This document shows positions 16,251-25,583 of a stretch of 57,573 nt of DNA, in pieces. The notes beneath the pieces are model-generated. The model was given only the letters and a program-made list of their open reading frames with translations, was not told the DNA's origin and made no database searches. Within the stretch, counting starts at the first letter, position 1; each line of letters begins with the position of its first letter. A program made the position numbers and the translations under genes. The DNA is from Sphingomonadaceae bacterium. GTDB lineage: Bacteria; Pseudomonadota; Alphaproteobacteria; Sphingomonadales; Sphingomonadaceae. Location: the NCBI GenBank assembly GCA_947476735.1, contig CANJRZ010000003.1, positions 1-57,573 on the forward strand, written 5' to 3'.

Positions 16251-16475
16251 TTACATCGCGTTGCTGGCATTCTCCGCAGTGGCTCCGTTGCCGGCGGCAG
16301 CGCCTGCCTGGTCGAGCGTAGCGCTTTCGACCACTGTCATGTCGTTCATCGATCCGTCGCTTGCGTTCATTTCGACGACGTTGGTTGCATCTCCCTCTTT
16401 CTTTCCGCAGCCGGAGAGACTGGTGGCGCCGATTATCAGGGTGCTGGCAATGATGATTGTGGCGCTGCGCTTCAT
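16251..16475 (-). CDS. small putative lipoprotein
   Basis: A 74-residue protein with a typical lipobox: a positively charged start (MKRSATIII), a hydrophobic core, then SLSGCGKKEGDA, where the Cys would be lipidated and the following GKK is not an inner-membrane retention signal. The rest is short, acidic and Asn/Ala/Met-rich with low complexity. AGGGAG precedes the ATG. Function is unknown; it is flanked by minus-strand genes but well separated from both. Confidence 0.68.
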   Translation of the reverse strand: MKRSATIIIASTLIIGATSLSGCGKKEGDATNVVEMNASDGSMNDMTVVESATLDQAGAAAGNGATAENASNAM

Positions 16476-16550
16476 ACTGGGCTCCCTGACCGATTTATGG
16501 TCGCCTAGATACAGGCAACGACTCGCCCACTCAAGCGCGGCGCTCAGTCG

Positions 16551-17216
16551 CTACGAACAACGCAATCCGGCCAGCATCGCCGGGAAATGGCGGCGAAGCG
16601 TCCTATCAATGGCATCCATAGGCTGATTTACGCCGAGTTTTGCCATGCTCGTCACGGCGTACTCGCCGAGGCCGCACGGTACGATGCCCGAAAAATGCGA
16701 CAGATCAGGATCGACGTTCAGGGCGAAGCCGTGAAAACTGACCCAACGACGCACCCGTACGCCGATCGCGCCTATCTTTGCCTCATCGGCGCCATGAGCC
16801 GTCCAGATGCCAACCCGGCCGGGCTCGCTGCGTGCCGTTATGCCGAAATCGTCCAGAGTGGCGATCAGCCATTGCTCGATGCCGGAAACGAAACAACGAA
16901 CATCGCGGCCGCGCTTCTCCAGGTCGAGCAGCACATAGCCGACCCGCTGGCCGGGTCCGTGATAGGTGTAGCGCCCACCGCGCCCAGCTCGGAAGACCGG
17001 GAATCGGTCGGGCGTCAGCAGTTCGCGCTCTGCGGCGCTCGTGCCAGCGGTGTAGAGTGGCGGATGTTCGAGTAGCCATATCAGCTCGCGCGCGTCGCCC
17101 GCGCGGATAGCCGCGGCGCGCGCCTCCATTTCGGCGAGCGTTGCCGCGTAGTCGGAGAGGCCAGGTGAGACTCGCCACTCGATGTCGCGGTCGGCCGGGA
17201 CAGCATCGTTCTTCAT
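16551..17216 (-). CDS. lipB: lipoyl(octanoyl) transferase
   Basis: Moves an octanoyl group from acyl carrier protein to lipoyl domains, such as that of PdhC in this window. The 221-residue product has [27 protein letters not shown] with the catalytic Lys, and the FSGIVPCGL segment with the catalytic Cys. I start at the ATG at 17216 ([14 protein letters not shown]); the track ORF runs 265 codons further upstream, antisense to a membrane protein gene, and that part is spurious. Confidence 0.93.
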   Translation of the reverse strand: MKNDAVPADRDIEWRVSPGLSDYAATLAEMEARAAAIRAGDARELIWLLEHPPLYTAGTSAAERELLTPDRFPVFRAGRGGRYTYHGPGQRVGYVLLDLEKRGRDVRCFVSGIEQWLIATLDDFGITARSEPGRVGIWTAHGADEAKIGAIGVRVRRWVSFHGFALNVDPDLSHFSGIVPCGLGEYAVTSMAKLGVNQPMDAIDRTLRRHFPAMLAGLRCS

Positions 17217-17324
17217 GCAATCGCATATTGCGCAAACTGGCCGCGGTTCAAGTGCAGTCGCGATTGCGCTCGACCGGCCCGGCAGGATAGGCGAAGCGTA
17301 ACGCGCTGGTTGGCAGGAGCATCG

Positions 17325-18101
17325 ATGACCGCTTTTTCGCTGGGTACGGTCTGGGAGGAGACAATCGCCTTCCTGCGTCGCGAAGCTCATCTCCTCGTAC
17401 CGGTGGCGTTGGCGCTGTTCGGCCCGGCCCAGATTCTCGTGATGACCGCGATGGGGCCAAGCGTAGCCAGGCCTGACAGCGCGAACCCGCAATCCATCCT
17501 GGCTCTGCCGGGCCTGCTTCTGATCCTGTTCGGTAATCTGGCAATCACACGAATCGCGCTCGTCCCCGGCGCGAGTGTGGGTGAGGCGCTGTCGGGCGCC
17601 TTCAGGCGGATCCCGGTGGCGCTGGCGACATGCCTCGCGATCGGGTTTTCGCTGGTCGCGGTCGCCATCGTGATCATCATTGCCGCTGCCTTGGGCATGA
17701 TGACGTCGGGGGGCTCTCTCGGGGCCGATGCCAAGGACCAGATATCGCTGCTGATCGTCATTCCAATGCTGATCCTGTTCGTGCGCCTGCTGATGCTGAT
17801 GCCGGTTCTGGCGATGGAGAAGGGAGGGGTGATCGCTTCGATCCGCCGAACGTGGGATCTCGGTCGCGGCAACAGCCTTCGGTTTCTCGCCGTTTTCCTG
17901 CTGTCGATCGCGATCAATGTTACCTTCGCGATGATCAACTTTATCGTGATCGGCGCGCTCGCGGGCCTGCTTCGCATGCTTGTCGGTGGAGAGTTCGTTA
18001 CCGCGCTCCAACTGCTTGTCACCGGTTTGGTGGGCGCGCTGCTGATGCTGGGCCTTACCGTCTACGTGGCATTTGCCTACCGAAGGCTCATCTCAGACTG
18101 A
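17325..18101 (+). CDS. multi-pass membrane protein
   Basis: A 258-residue protein with about five or six hydrophobic segments and few charged loops. It resembles the membrane region seen in YciC/glycerophosphodiesterase-type proteins ([22 protein letters not shown], and [18 protein letters not shown]), but I cannot name a function. The ATG at 17325 has GGAG seven bases ahead; the track's TTG start at 17310 lies before that site. It is divergent from lipB and overlaps the convergent GNAT gene by 25 bp. Confidence 0.75.
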   Translation: MTAFSLGTVWEETIAFLRREAHLLVPVALALFGPAQILVMTAMGPSVARPDSANPQSILALPGLLLILFGNLAITRIALVPGASVGEALSGAFRRIPVALATCLAIGFSLVAVAIVIIIAAALGMMTSGGSLGADAKDQISLLIVIPMLILFVRLLMLMPVLAMEKGGVIASIRRTWDLGRGNSLRFLAVFLLSIAINVTFAMINFIVIGALAGLLRMLVGGEFVTALQLLVTGLVGALLMLGLTVYVAFAYRRLISD

Positions 18102-18682
18102 TCGAGCAACGGTATATGCGGCGCGGCATCGCGCGGAAGGATTCCAGCCAGGCGCGGATCAAAGAAGGTTTCGATTGCGCGTTCGAACGGGACGAAGCCA
18201 TGCCGCAGGTAGAACCGTAGCGCGCCCGGATGATCGAGCGTGCAAGTGTGAACCCACATGCGCTCGATGCTGCTGCGCCAGCCGATCGCGAGCGCCTGAT
18301 CGAGCAGCCAGTTACCATGGCCCTGACCGGCCAGCTCTGGAACGAGACCCAGGAATCCCAGTTCAACCTCGCGGGCTTTGCGAAGATCCAGCTCCAGAAG
18401 GCCGATTTCGATGCCGCGCCGGTCTTCCACCGCATAGACTTCGACTGCGTCGTCATGGATGATCGCAGTCAGTTCCTCGTCCGTCATAACGAGCCGGGAA
18501 AACCAGAGCCAGGATTGCCCGACGCGGCGGAAGAGCGCGCGATATTTCTGCGGCGAGGGCGCCTTCCAACGGCTCAGCCGAAAGGGTGCGGCGGCCATAG
18601 GGCGCGGCTTCGGGCGTACGCGCATTTCGAGCGACGTAACGACAGTCGCGACCATGCCCGCCGGGACGGGCGTCAGCGGCAT
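18077..18682 (-). CDS. GNAT family N-acetyltransferase
   Basis: Predicted acetyl-CoA-dependent N-acyltransferase. The acetyl-CoA loop appears as [18 protein letters not shown], preceded by the beta-strand VELGFLGL and followed by the C-terminal [19 protein letters not shown], which is the typical motif B end. The 201 residues form one domain. Substrate is unknown. It starts one base after the hemF stop, so it is the last gene of trmL-hemF-GNAT. Its 3' end overlaps the opposite membrane-protein gene by 25 bp. Confidence 0.85.
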   Translation of the reverse strand: MPLTPVPAGMVATVVTSLEMRVRPKPRPMAAAPFRLSRWKAPSPQKYRALFRRVGQSWLWFSRLVMTDEELTAIIHDDAVEVYAVEDRRGIEIGLLELDLRKAREVELGFLGLVPELAGQGHGNWLLDQALAIGWRSSIERMWVHTCTLDHPGALRFYLRHGFVPFERAIETFFDPRLAGILPRDAAPHIPLLDQSEMSLR

Positions 18683-18683
18683 C

Positions 18684-19553
18684 CTATTCCCACACGGCTT
18701 CTGGCGGCAGGCTCATCAGGATCGCCTCGATATTTCCGCCGGTCTTGAGTCCGAACAGGGTGCCCCGGTCGTAGACGAGGTTGAACTCGGCATAGCGGCC
18801 GCGGAAAGTGAGCATGCGGCGGCGGTCTTCTTCGCTCGACGCAGTGCCCATCCGCGCTCGAACGATCTTCGGAAATATGTCGAGAAATGCCTCCCCGACA
18901 TCACGGGTGAAGGCAAAATTCGCATCGAAGCCGCTTTCGCCCTCGCAATCGAGATGATCGTAGAAGATGCCGCCGACGCCGCGATGGACCTGGCGGTGCG
19001 GAATCCAGAAATAGTCGTCAGCCCATTTCTTGAAACGATCATAATAATCAGCGCCATGCAGATCACATGCGGCCTTGAGCCGCGCATGGAAGGCCTCGGT
19101 ATCCGCGGCATAGGGGAGGGGAGGATTGAGGTCGGCGCCACCGCCAAACCAACGCTTGGTGGTGTTGAGGAAGCGCGTATTCATGTGAACTGCCGGCACA
19201 TGGGGATTGGCCATATGCGCCACGAGGCTGATGCCGGTCGCGAAGAAACCGGGATTTTCTTCGCCTGCACCATGGATGGTCTTGGCAAATTCGGGCGAGA
19301 AGGCGCCGCCGACGGTCGAGACGTTGACCCCGACCTTCTCGAATATCCGGCCTTTCATCAGTCCCTGGCGGCCGCCTCCGCCCTTGCCTTCAGGATCTCC
19401 GTCGCGATTCCAGGGCTTGTATTCAAAGCGGGCGTCGCTGCCCGCTTCCGCCTCGATCGCTTCGAACTCGGCACAGATTCGGTCGCGCAGCGATTCGAAC
19501 CAGCTGCGCGCCGCTGCCTGCTGTGCGTCGAGTTGTAATGTCATTCGGGCCAT
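18684..19553 (-). CDS. hemF: oxygen-dependent coproporphyrinogen III oxidase
   Basis: Aerobic enzyme of heme synthesis that decarboxylates coproporphyrinogen III to protoporphyrinogen IX. The 289-residue protein has the conserved GVNVSTVGG, HMNTRFL, KRWFGGGADLNPPLPY and GGIFYDHLD blocks. Its start overlaps the end of trmL by 13 bases and its stop abuts the GNAT gene, so the three are one operon. It supports heme supply for the cytochrome bc1 complex encoded next door. Confidence 0.96.
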   Translation of the reverse strand: MARMTLQLDAQQAAARSWFESLRDRICAEFEAIEAEAGSDARFEYKPWNRDGDPEGKGGGGRQGLMKGRIFEKVGVNVSTVGGAFSPEFAKTIHGAGEENPGFFATGISLVAHMANPHVPAVHMNTRFLNTTKRWFGGGADLNPPLPYAADTEAFHARLKAACDLHGADYYDRFKKWADDYFWIPHRQVHRGVGGIFYDHLDCEGESGFDANFAFTRDVGEAFLDIFPKIVRARMGTASSEEDRRRMLTFRGRYAEFNLVYDRGTLFGLKTGGNIEAILMSLPPEAVWE

Positions 19554-19990
19554 CCTCCGGTCTGCCGCAGCGCCTCGGCCAGCGCGATGCCAGCCGAGAC
19601 CGCCACATTCAAGGACCGGAAGCCAGTTCGCATCGGAATTCGCACCCGCAGGTCCGCCGCTGCGTGGACATGATCGGGCACGCCGGCGCCCTCCGATCCG
19701 ACCATCAAGATATCGCCGGCAAGGAATCGGGCGTTGACCAGTGTCAAATCGGCACCGGTCGTCAGAAGGACCAGCCGTCCGCGGCGCGAGTCATCAAACG
19801 CTGCCCAGTCGGCGTGGCGAACGACCTCGGCATTGGCGGCATAGTCCATCCCGGACCGACGCAAGGCGCGATCGGAAAAAGCGAATCCGCAGGGTTCGAT
19901 GATGTCGATGGGCACGCCGATGCATGCCGCGAGACGCAGGATCGTGCCCACATTTCCGGCGATATCGGGTTGGTAAAGGGCGATCCGCAT
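19541..19990 (-). CDS. trmL: tRNA (cytidine(34)-2'-O)-methyltransferase
   Basis: SPOUT-class enzyme that methylates the wobble base of certain leucine tRNAs. The protein starts MRIALYQPDIAGNVGTILRL, the usual TrmL opening, and ends with the knot region GAGVPDH and RSLNVAVSAGIALAEAL. It is 149 residues from the ATG at 19990; the track's extra 40 residues upstream are not family-like. It overlaps hemF by 13 bp and is divergent from petA. Confidence 0.93.
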   Translation of the reverse strand: MRIALYQPDIAGNVGTILRLAACIGVPIDIIEPCGFAFSDRALRRSGMDYAANAEVVRHADWAAFDDSRRGRLVLLTTGADLTLVNARFLAGDILMVGSEGAGVPDHVHAAADLRVRIPMRTGFRSLNVAVSAGIALAEALRQTGGWPE

Positions 19991-20185
19991 GGCCCCGCTG
20001 ATAGGCGAATGCATCGCAACGCCGCAATATTCGGAAAATGGGATTGGCAAAGCCGATAAAGCGGCGCTATCAGCGCTCAGCCGCCGGGGAAATTGTGGGC
20101 GGTCGCGCATGCGCTAGGGGGCAATCGCGGTTCTCGCTGTTCCTCTCAACGCAGGTGCAAATCGTGGCAGCGCAAGGGTTCCGGA

Positions 20186-20752
20186 ATGGCGACGCTCGAA
20201 CATACTGAATCGCCCGGTCATGGTACCGAAGACGGCGTCCGTCGCCGTGATTTCATTAATATAGCTGCGGTAAGTTTCCCGGTGGCCGGTGCCGCGGCGA
20301 TACTGGTGCCGCTGATCAATCAGATGAATCCTTCGGCCGACGTGCTCGCGCTGGCTTCGATCGAGGTCGATCTATCGGCGATCAAGGAAGGCCAGGCGAT
20401 CAAGACGATCTTTCGCAAGCAGCCCTTGTTCGTGCGCCATCTGACCGCGGCTGAAATTGCCGATGCCGACAAGGTCGATGTGACGACGCTGCGGGATCCG
20501 CAGACGCTTGAGCAGCGCACCTCGGCCGGCAAGAAGCAGTGGCTGATCACCATGGGTGTCTGCACCCATCTGGGCTGCGTGCCGCTGGGCGCCGGCGAGG
20601 GTGAGAATCGCGGCGAGTTTGGCGGTTATTTCTGCCCGTGCCACGGCTCGTCCTACGACACCGCGGCGCGCATTCGCAAAGGCCCGGCGCCGAAGAATCT
20701 CGAAGTGCCGAAATATGCCTTCAAATCCGACACCGTCGTTGCAGTGGGCTGA
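20186..20752 (+). CDS. petA: ubiquinol-cytochrome c reductase iron-sulfur subunit
   Basis: Rieske protein of the cytochrome bc1 complex, which passes electrons from quinol to cytochrome c1. A twin-arginine region (VRRRDFINIAAVSF) leads into one membrane anchor, then the soluble domain carries the 2Fe-2S ligands in CTHLGCVPL and CPCHGSSYD, with the disulfide Cys in the same boxes. It is 188 residues from the ATG at 20186; the longer ORF upstream is not needed. It heads petABC, with 11 bases to petB. Confidence 0.96.
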   Translation: MATLEHTESPGHGTEDGVRRRDFINIAAVSFPVAGAAAILVPLINQMNPSADVLALASIEVDLSAIKEGQAIKTIFRKQPLFVRHLTAAEIADADKVDVTTLRDPQTLEQRTSAGKKQWLITMGVCTHLGCVPLGAGEGENRGEFGGYFCPCHGSSYDTAARIRKGPAPKNLEVPKYAFKSDTVVAVG

Positions 20753-20763
20753 GGTAGACCGAT

Positions 20764-22029
20764 ATGAGCTTCCCCTGGGCAAACCAATACGCGCCGAAGA
20801 ATCCGTTCATGAAGTGGATGGACGAGCGGCTTCCGCTGCCTCGCCTTGTCTACAATGCGGTTGGCGCGGGCTATCCGGTACCGCGTAACCTCAACTATTT
20901 CTGGAACTTCGGCGTGCTCGCGGGCGCGGCGCTCGGCATTCAGATCATCACCGGCATCATCCTGGCGATGCATTATGCCGCCAATGGCGCGATCGCGTTC
21001 GACTCGGTCGAGCACATCATGCGCGACGTCAACTCGGGCTGGATGCTGCGCTACGCTCACGCGACCGGCGCGAGCTTCTTCTTCATCGTGGTCTATCTCC
21101 ACATCTTCCGCGGCCTCTATTACGGGTCGTACAAGGCCCCCCGCGAGATGGTGTGGCTGCTCGGCCTCGTCATCTACCTGCTGATGATGGCGACTGGCTT
21201 CATGGGCTATGTGCTTCCCTGGGGGCAGATGAGCTTCTGGGGTGCCAAGGTGATCACGGGCCTGTTCTCGGCGATCCCGGTCGTCGGCACGCCGATCCAG
21301 ACGTGGCTGCTCGGCGGTTTCGCGCCGGACAATGCCGCGCTGAACCGCTTCTTCTCATTGCACTATTTGCTGCCCTTCGTGATCGCGGGGGTCATCATCC
21401 TCCACATCTGGGCGCTGCACATTCCGGGCTCGAGCAACCCGACCGGTATTGAGGTGAAGGGGCCGCAGGATACGCTGCCCTTCCACCCCTATTATACGGC
21501 CAAGGACGGCTTCGGACTGGGCGTGTTCCTGATCCTCTACACGCTGGTGCTGTTCTATGCGCCGAACGCGCTTGGCCATCCGGACAATTATATTCCGGCC
21601 AATCCACTTTCGACGCCGGCGCACATCGTGCCCGAATGGTATTACTGGCCGTTCTACGCGATCCTGCGCGCCTTCACGTCGGACTTCATCCTCCCGGCCA
21701 AGCTGTGGGGCGTGCTGGCGATGTTCTCTGCGATCCTGTTGCTGTTCATCCTGCCATGGCTCGACAAGTCGCCGGTCCGCTCGGGCAATTATCGCCCGGC
21801 GTTCAAGAAGTTCTTCTGGCTTCTCGTCGCCGACGTATTGGTCCTGGGCTATTGTGGCGGTTCGCCGGCCGAAGAGCCCTATGTCATGATCAGCCAGCTC
21901 GCGGCGGCATATTATTTCGCCCATTTCCTGATCATCCTGCCGATCGTTTCGCGGATGGAGCGGCCCTTGCCGCTGCCCAATTCGATCACCGAAGCGGTGC
22001 TGGAAAAGCACGGCGAAGCCACGGCTTAA
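20764..22029 (+). CDS. petB: cytochrome b of the bc1 complex
   Basis: Membrane subunit with two b hemes and the Qo and Qi quinone sites. The 421-residue protein has eight predicted transmembrane helices, the Qo-site PEWY motif in [13 protein letters not shown], and paired His heme ligands in helices B and D (HATGASFFF and [20 protein letters not shown]). Length fits the alphaproteobacterial form. Fifteen bases separate it from petC. Confidence 0.97.
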   Translation: MSFPWANQYAPKNPFMKWMDERLPLPRLVYNAVGAGYPVPRNLNYFWNFGVLAGAALGIQIITGIILAMHYAANGAIAFDSVEHIMRDVNSGWMLRYAHATGASFFFIVVYLHIFRGLYYGSYKAPREMVWLLGLVIYLLMMATGFMGYVLPWGQMSFWGAKVITGLFSAIPVVGTPIQTWLLGGFAPDNAALNRFFSLHYLLPFVIAGVIILHIWALHIPGSSNPTGIEVKGPQDTLPFHPYYTAKDGFGLGVFLILYTLVLFYAPNALGHPDNYIPANPLSTPAHIVPEWYYWPFYAILRAFTSDFILPAKLWGVLAMFSAILLLFILPWLDKSPVRSGNYRPAFKKFFWLLVADVLVLGYCGGSPAEEPYVMISQLAAAYYFAHFLIILPIVSRMERPLPLPNSITEAVLEKHGEATA

Positions 22030-22044
22030 GGGGAAGAGATAACC

Positions 22045-22908
22045 ATGGTTCGTCCCATCGCATTCCTCGCCGGCCTCGGCTTCGTCTTCGTCCTGCTTTT
22101 CTCGCTGGTGAACGGCGCGGTCGCCTATATCAGCGAGCCGCCCAAGCCGACGGTCGAGCATGAGTTCCACCTGCATCCGAAGGAAGTTCACTTCGCCTCG
22201 GACGGTGCGCTCGGCAAGTTCGACCTTCAGCAGCTCCAGCGCGGCTTCCAAGTTTACAAGGAAGTGTGCTCGGCCTGCCATTCGCTCAACCAGGTGGCGT
22301 TCCGCGACCTCGAGCATATCGGCTTCACAGGTCCCGAGGTGAAGGCGATCGCCAAGAACTGGGCGATTGAAGTTCCCTCGATCAACCCGGCAACGGGCGA
22401 ACCGGCTACTCGCAAAGCGACCCCGGCCGACAAATTCCCGTCGCCCTATGCCAATGAGGTTGCCGGTCGCGCCGCGAACAACAATGCGCTGCCGCCGGAT
22501 TTGTCGCTGATGACGAAGGCGCGTCATGACGGGCCGGCTTATGTCTACTCGCTTCTGACCGGTTACGCCGCGCAGGAGGGGTACAAGAATGATGCCGGCA
22601 AGGAGCTTCTCAAGGAGTTCCCGGACGCCAAGACCAGCCCGATGCTGCATTTCAACCCGTACTTTGCCAATCTGAACATCGCGATGCCGCCGCCGCTCGT
22701 GGCTGACGGTCAGGTCAGCTACGCCGATGGCACGCCCGCGACCGTCGACCAGATGGCCAAGGACGTCGCGGCTTTCCTGGTCTGGACCGCAGAGCCCAAG
22801 CTGCAGACGCGGCACGAGGTGGGGCTCTGGTTCACCCTCTATCTGCTGCTCGCAACCGCCCTGGCCTTCATGGCCTACCGGAACATCTGGTCGCGCGTGA
22901 AGCACTGA
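22045..22908 (+). CDS. petC: cytochrome c1
   Basis: Third catalytic subunit of the bc1 complex, a membrane-anchored c-type cytochrome facing the periplasm. It has an N-terminal signal/hydrophobic segment, the heme-attachment motif CSACH in EVCSACHSLNQVAFRDL, the axial Met region in LNIAMPPPLVADGQV, and a C-terminal anchor (GLWFTLYLLLATALAFMAY). Heme attachment depends on the Ccm system, part of which is encoded at 1.2-2.4 kb. It closes the operon before a strong terminator. Confidence 0.96.
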   Translation: MVRPIAFLAGLGFVFVLLFSLVNGAVAYISEPPKPTVEHEFHLHPKEVHFASDGALGKFDLQQLQRGFQVYKEVCSACHSLNQVAFRDLEHIGFTGPEVKAIAKNWAIEVPSINPATGEPATRKATPADKFPSPYANEVAGRAANNNALPPDLSLMTKARHDGPAYVYSLLTGYAAQEGYKNDAGKELLKEFPDAKTSPMLHFNPYFANLNIAMPPPLVADGQVSYADGTPATVDQMAKDVAAFLVWTAEPKLQTRHEVGLWFTLYLLLATALAFMAYRNIWSRVKH

Positions 22909-22932
22909 GACGCAACGCCACGCTGAGAAAAT

Positions 22933-22963
22933 GGGCCGTCCGGGATGACCGGGCGGCCCTTTT
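22933..22963 (+). terminator. intrinsic terminator of petABC
   Basis: GGGCCGTCCGG (22933-22943) pairs with CCGGGCGGCCC (22949-22959) with one G-U pair over GATGA, followed by TTTT. It lies 25 bases after the petC stop and reads on the plus strand. Confidence 0.9.
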
Positions 22964-23026
22964 CCTTTACCGATTCCCGATATCCCAGCTTTTGCAAGGG
23001 GTCCGAGTGATGAGGATTTGCCGGAT

Positions 23027-23890
23027 ATGTCTCATAACCGCCTTGGCCTGATCGGTGGTAGCGGGCTGTACCGGATGCCGGCGCTTGCAGAGGGCGATTG
23101 GATCGATGTCGATACAGCCTGGGGCAAGCCTTCAGATGCTCTCCTGATCGGGTCGATCAGCGGTCGCGAAGTGGCGTTTCTGCCGCGTCACGGCCGTGGT
23201 CATCGTATCGCCCCCGGTGAGGTGAACTATCGCGCCAATATCGCCGCGCTGAAGGCAGCCGGCTGCACCGAGATTCTCGCCGTCTCCGCGGTCGGTGGCT
23301 TTGATGAAGATGTGGCGCCCGGAAGCTTCGTGCTGGTCGATCAATTTATCGATCGGACGACACGTGGCGGACGCAGCTTCTTCGGGGACGGGATCGTTGC
23401 CCATGTCGCGTTCGGCCGGCCGACCTGCGGCCGCCTCGGTGAGGCGGTGGCACAGGCGCTTCACGATGATGGCGGGGCACACCGGATCGGCGGCACCATG
23501 CTGGTGATCGAGGGACCACAATTTTCGACCCGCGCCGAATCGGTCCTCCACAAGGGTTGGGGCTGCAATGTCGTCGGCATGACCGGCTTGCCCGAGGCTC
23601 GCCTCGCGCGCGAAGCTGAGCTTTGTTATGCCAGCGTGGCGATGGTCACGGATCATGATGCGTGGTCTACGAACGATGTCGATGTCGCTGTGGTGATCAA
23701 GACGATGGAGGCCAATGTCGCCCGCGCTCAGGCTCTCGTGACGGCGGTCGCCGGGGTGGCAAAAGGCGGCAGGGGCTGTCCGCAAGGTTGCGATCATGCG
23801 CTCGACGGCGCGGTTATGACGGCACAGGATGCCTGGCCGGCCCCAACGGTGCGACGGCTTTCGACATTGGCGCCACGGCTATTCGGCTAA
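23027..23890 (+). CDS. mtnP: S-methyl-5'-thioadenosine phosphorylase
   Basis: Splits methylthioadenosine with phosphate, for methionine salvage. The 287-residue protein begins with LGLIGGSGLYRM, shows the phosphate-binding RHGRGHRIAPGEVNYRAN, and the substrate region VVGMTGLPEARLAREAELCY. The track starts at a TTG at 23018, only two bases from GAGG; the ATG at 23027 is better spaced. A purine-nucleoside phosphorylase of the same family is the alternative. It overlaps the convergent maoC-type gene by three to four bases. Confidence 0.9.
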   Translation: MSHNRLGLIGGSGLYRMPALAEGDWIDVDTAWGKPSDALLIGSISGREVAFLPRHGRGHRIAPGEVNYRANIAALKAAGCTEILAVSAVGGFDEDVAPGSFVLVDQFIDRTTRGGRSFFGDGIVAHVAFGRPTCGRLGEAVAQALHDDGGAHRIGGTMLVIEGPQFSTRAESVLHKGWGCNVVGMTGLPEARLAREAELCYASVAMVTDHDAWSTNDVDVAVVIKTMEANVARAQALVTAVAGVAKGGRGCPQGCDHALDGAVMTAQDAWPAPTVRRLSTLAPRLFG

Positions 23891-24339
23891 ACCGGTCGCC
23901 GCTTCTGGATGTTGGTGACCTTCATTGTCATCACCGGCTCGTCATGCTGGTTGAGTGCGGTGATCGAAAAGGTGATGAAGCCGAGCTCGGGCTTCGATCG
24001 CGGCGCGCTTTTCGAGAGGACCTCTGCGCGCACGCTCAGCACGTCGCCGGGATAGACCGGTTTGGTCCAGCGCAGCTCGTCGGCACCGGTGCCGCCGAGC
24101 GAGAAATAGCCGTCCTTGTCGGTCCAGGCGTCGGTCAGCATCCGCATGACCATGCCGCAGGTGTGCCAGCCGCTCGCCGCAAGCCGGCCGAATATCGGGC
24201 TGGTGGCAGCGGCGGCATCGTCGAGATGGAAGGATTGGGGATCGAATTTCGTGGCGAAGTCGATCACTTCGTCGCGCCTCACATGATAAGCGCCGAACCG
24301 CTCGATCCGGCCTTCCTCATATTCCTCGAAATAGGGCAT
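23887..24339 (-). CDS. MaoC family (hot-dog) dehydratase
   Basis: A 150-residue single hot-dog-fold protein of the MaoC/R-hydratase group, acting on acyl-CoA type substrates. The conserved stretch DFATKFDPQSFHLDD and SGWHTCGMVMRML match the family, and YPGDVLSVRAEVLSK is typical of its second half. It follows ychF with a nine-base gap on the same strand, so the two are cotranscribed. The specific substrate is unknown. Confidence 0.87.
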   Translation of the reverse strand: MPYFEEYEEGRIERFGAYHVRRDEVIDFATKFDPQSFHLDDAAAATSPIFGRLAASGWHTCGMVMRMLTDAWTDKDGYFSLGGTGADELRWTKPVYPGDVLSVRAEVLSKSAPRSKPELGFITFSITALNQHDEPVMTMKVTNIQKRRPV

Positions 24340-24348
24340 CGGCGGAGC

Positions 24349-25449
24349 CTAGACGTTGAACCGGAACAGCATGATGTCGCCGTCCTGGACCAGATAGTCC
24401 TTGCCTTCCGAACGATATTTGCCCGCTTCCTTCGCCGCGGCTTCGCCACCCAGCGTGACATAGTCCTGATAGGCCATCGTCTCGGCGCGGATGAATCCGC
24501 GCTCGAAATCGGTGTGGATCGCGCCGGCGGCCTGCGGTGCCTTCGAACCTTTCTCGACCGTCCAGGCGCGCGCCTCCTTGGGGCCGACGGTGAAGAAGGT
24601 GATCAGGTCGAGTAGCTCATAGCCGGCGCGGATGACGCGGGCGAGGCCGGTTTCGCTGAGACCAAGGTCTGACAGGAATTCGGCGCGGTCGGCGGGATCG
24701 AGGGTGACGATCTCGGCCTCGATCGCGGCCGAGACGATCACCGCGCTGGCACCCTCCGCCCGGGCCTTCTCGAACACCCTGGCGGACAGCGCATTGCCCT
24801 CGGAAGCCGAACCTTCGTCGACATTGCAGACATAGAGCACCGGCTTGGCAGTGAGCAGTTGTGCCTGGGCGAAGATGCGTGCCTCGTCCTCGTCACTGGG
24901 CCTGGTCAACCGGGCGGGCTTGCCCTCGCGCAGCAAGTCGAGTGCCTGCCCGAGGACCGCCGCCGCCGCCTTGGATTCCTTGTCGCCTTGCGCGGCCTTC
25001 TTGGCGAAGGCGGGGACGCGCTTCTCGAGGCTTTCGAGATCGGCGAGCATCAACTCGGTCTCGACCGTTTCGGCGTCGGCGATAGGATCGATCTTGCCCT
25101 CGACATGGGTCACGTCGCCGCCTTCGAAACAACGCAGCACATGCACGATCGCGTCGACTTCGCGGATATTGCCGAGAAACTGGTTCCCGAGCCCCTCGCC
25201 CTTGGAGGCGCCGCGCACCAGGCCCGCGATGTCGACGAAGGCGAGCTGAGTCTCGATGATCTTGCCCGACTTCCCGATCGCGGCGATCTGCTGGAGTCGC
25301 GGATCCGGGACCGCGACCTGGCCGATGTTCGGTTCGATCGTGCAGAAGGGATAATTGGCCGCCTGCGCTGCCGCCGTCTCGGTCAGCGCATTGAAGAGGG
25401 TTGACTTGCCGACATTCGGAAGCCCGACGATACCACAGCGAAAACCCAT
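24349..25449 (-). CDS. ychF: redox-regulated ATPase YchF
   Basis: Obg-related P-loop protein that prefers ATP to GTP and associates with ribosomes. G1 is GIVGLPNVGKSTLFNAL, switch regions follow in NYPFCTIEPNIG and VDIAGLVRGASKGEGLGNQF, and the C-terminal TGS-like domain ends with the YRSEGKDYLVQDGDIMLFRFNV block found at the end of this family. Length 366 is normal. The NVDE in place of a G4 NKxD motif is what gives YchF its ATP preference. Confidence 0.96.
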   Translation of the reverse strand: MGFRCGIVGLPNVGKSTLFNALTETAAAQAANYPFCTIEPNIGQVAVPDPRLQQIAAIGKSGKIIETQLAFVDIAGLVRGASKGEGLGNQFLGNIREVDAIVHVLRCFEGGDVTHVEGKIDPIADAETVETELMLADLESLEKRVPAFAKKAAQGDKESKAAAAVLGQALDLLREGKPARLTRPSDEDEARIFAQAQLLTAKPVLYVCNVDEGSASEGNALSARVFEKARAEGASAVIVSAAIEAEIVTLDPADRAEFLSDLGLSETGLARVIRAGYELLDLITFFTVGPKEARAWTVEKGSKAPQAAGAIHTDFERGFIRAETMAYQDYVTLGGEAAAKEAGKYRSEGKDYLVQDGDIMLFRFNV

Positions 25450-25520
25450 ATTCTCTCAAGCCTGTCTGGAGGATGCGCGCCCGATAGCTGCTGTTGCCCG
25501 CAAAGGCCAGTGCGGGGTGG

Positions 25521-25563
25521 CAAGAAAGACAAGGGGCCCCCGGAGCATAGCTCCGGAGGCCCC
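25521..25563 (-). terminator. intrinsic terminator (minus strand)
   Basis: On the minus strand GGGGCCTCCGGAGC pairs with GCTCCGGGGGCCCC over TAT, with one wobble pair, then TTGTCTTTCTTG. It lies 21 bases after the stop of the 25584-26225 gene and upstream of ychF on the same strand. Confidence 0.85.
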
Positions 25564-25583
25564 GGTACGCACTGGAGGTTGGT

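Noticed and set aside
17217-18011. 265-codon N-terminal extension of lipB
   Set aside because: It lies antisense to the membrane-protein gene and is polar low-complexity (many Gln, Asp, Arg, His); LipB has no such domain.
20093-20118. TTGTGG..GCTAGG before petA as promoter
   Set aside because: Spacing is short and the -10 box is poor; a promoter must be near but I cannot place it.
21355-22905. 516-codon minus-strand ORF opposite petB and petC
   Set aside because: Shadow of conserved cytochrome genes; its sequence is rich in Arg/Glu/His and has no domain.
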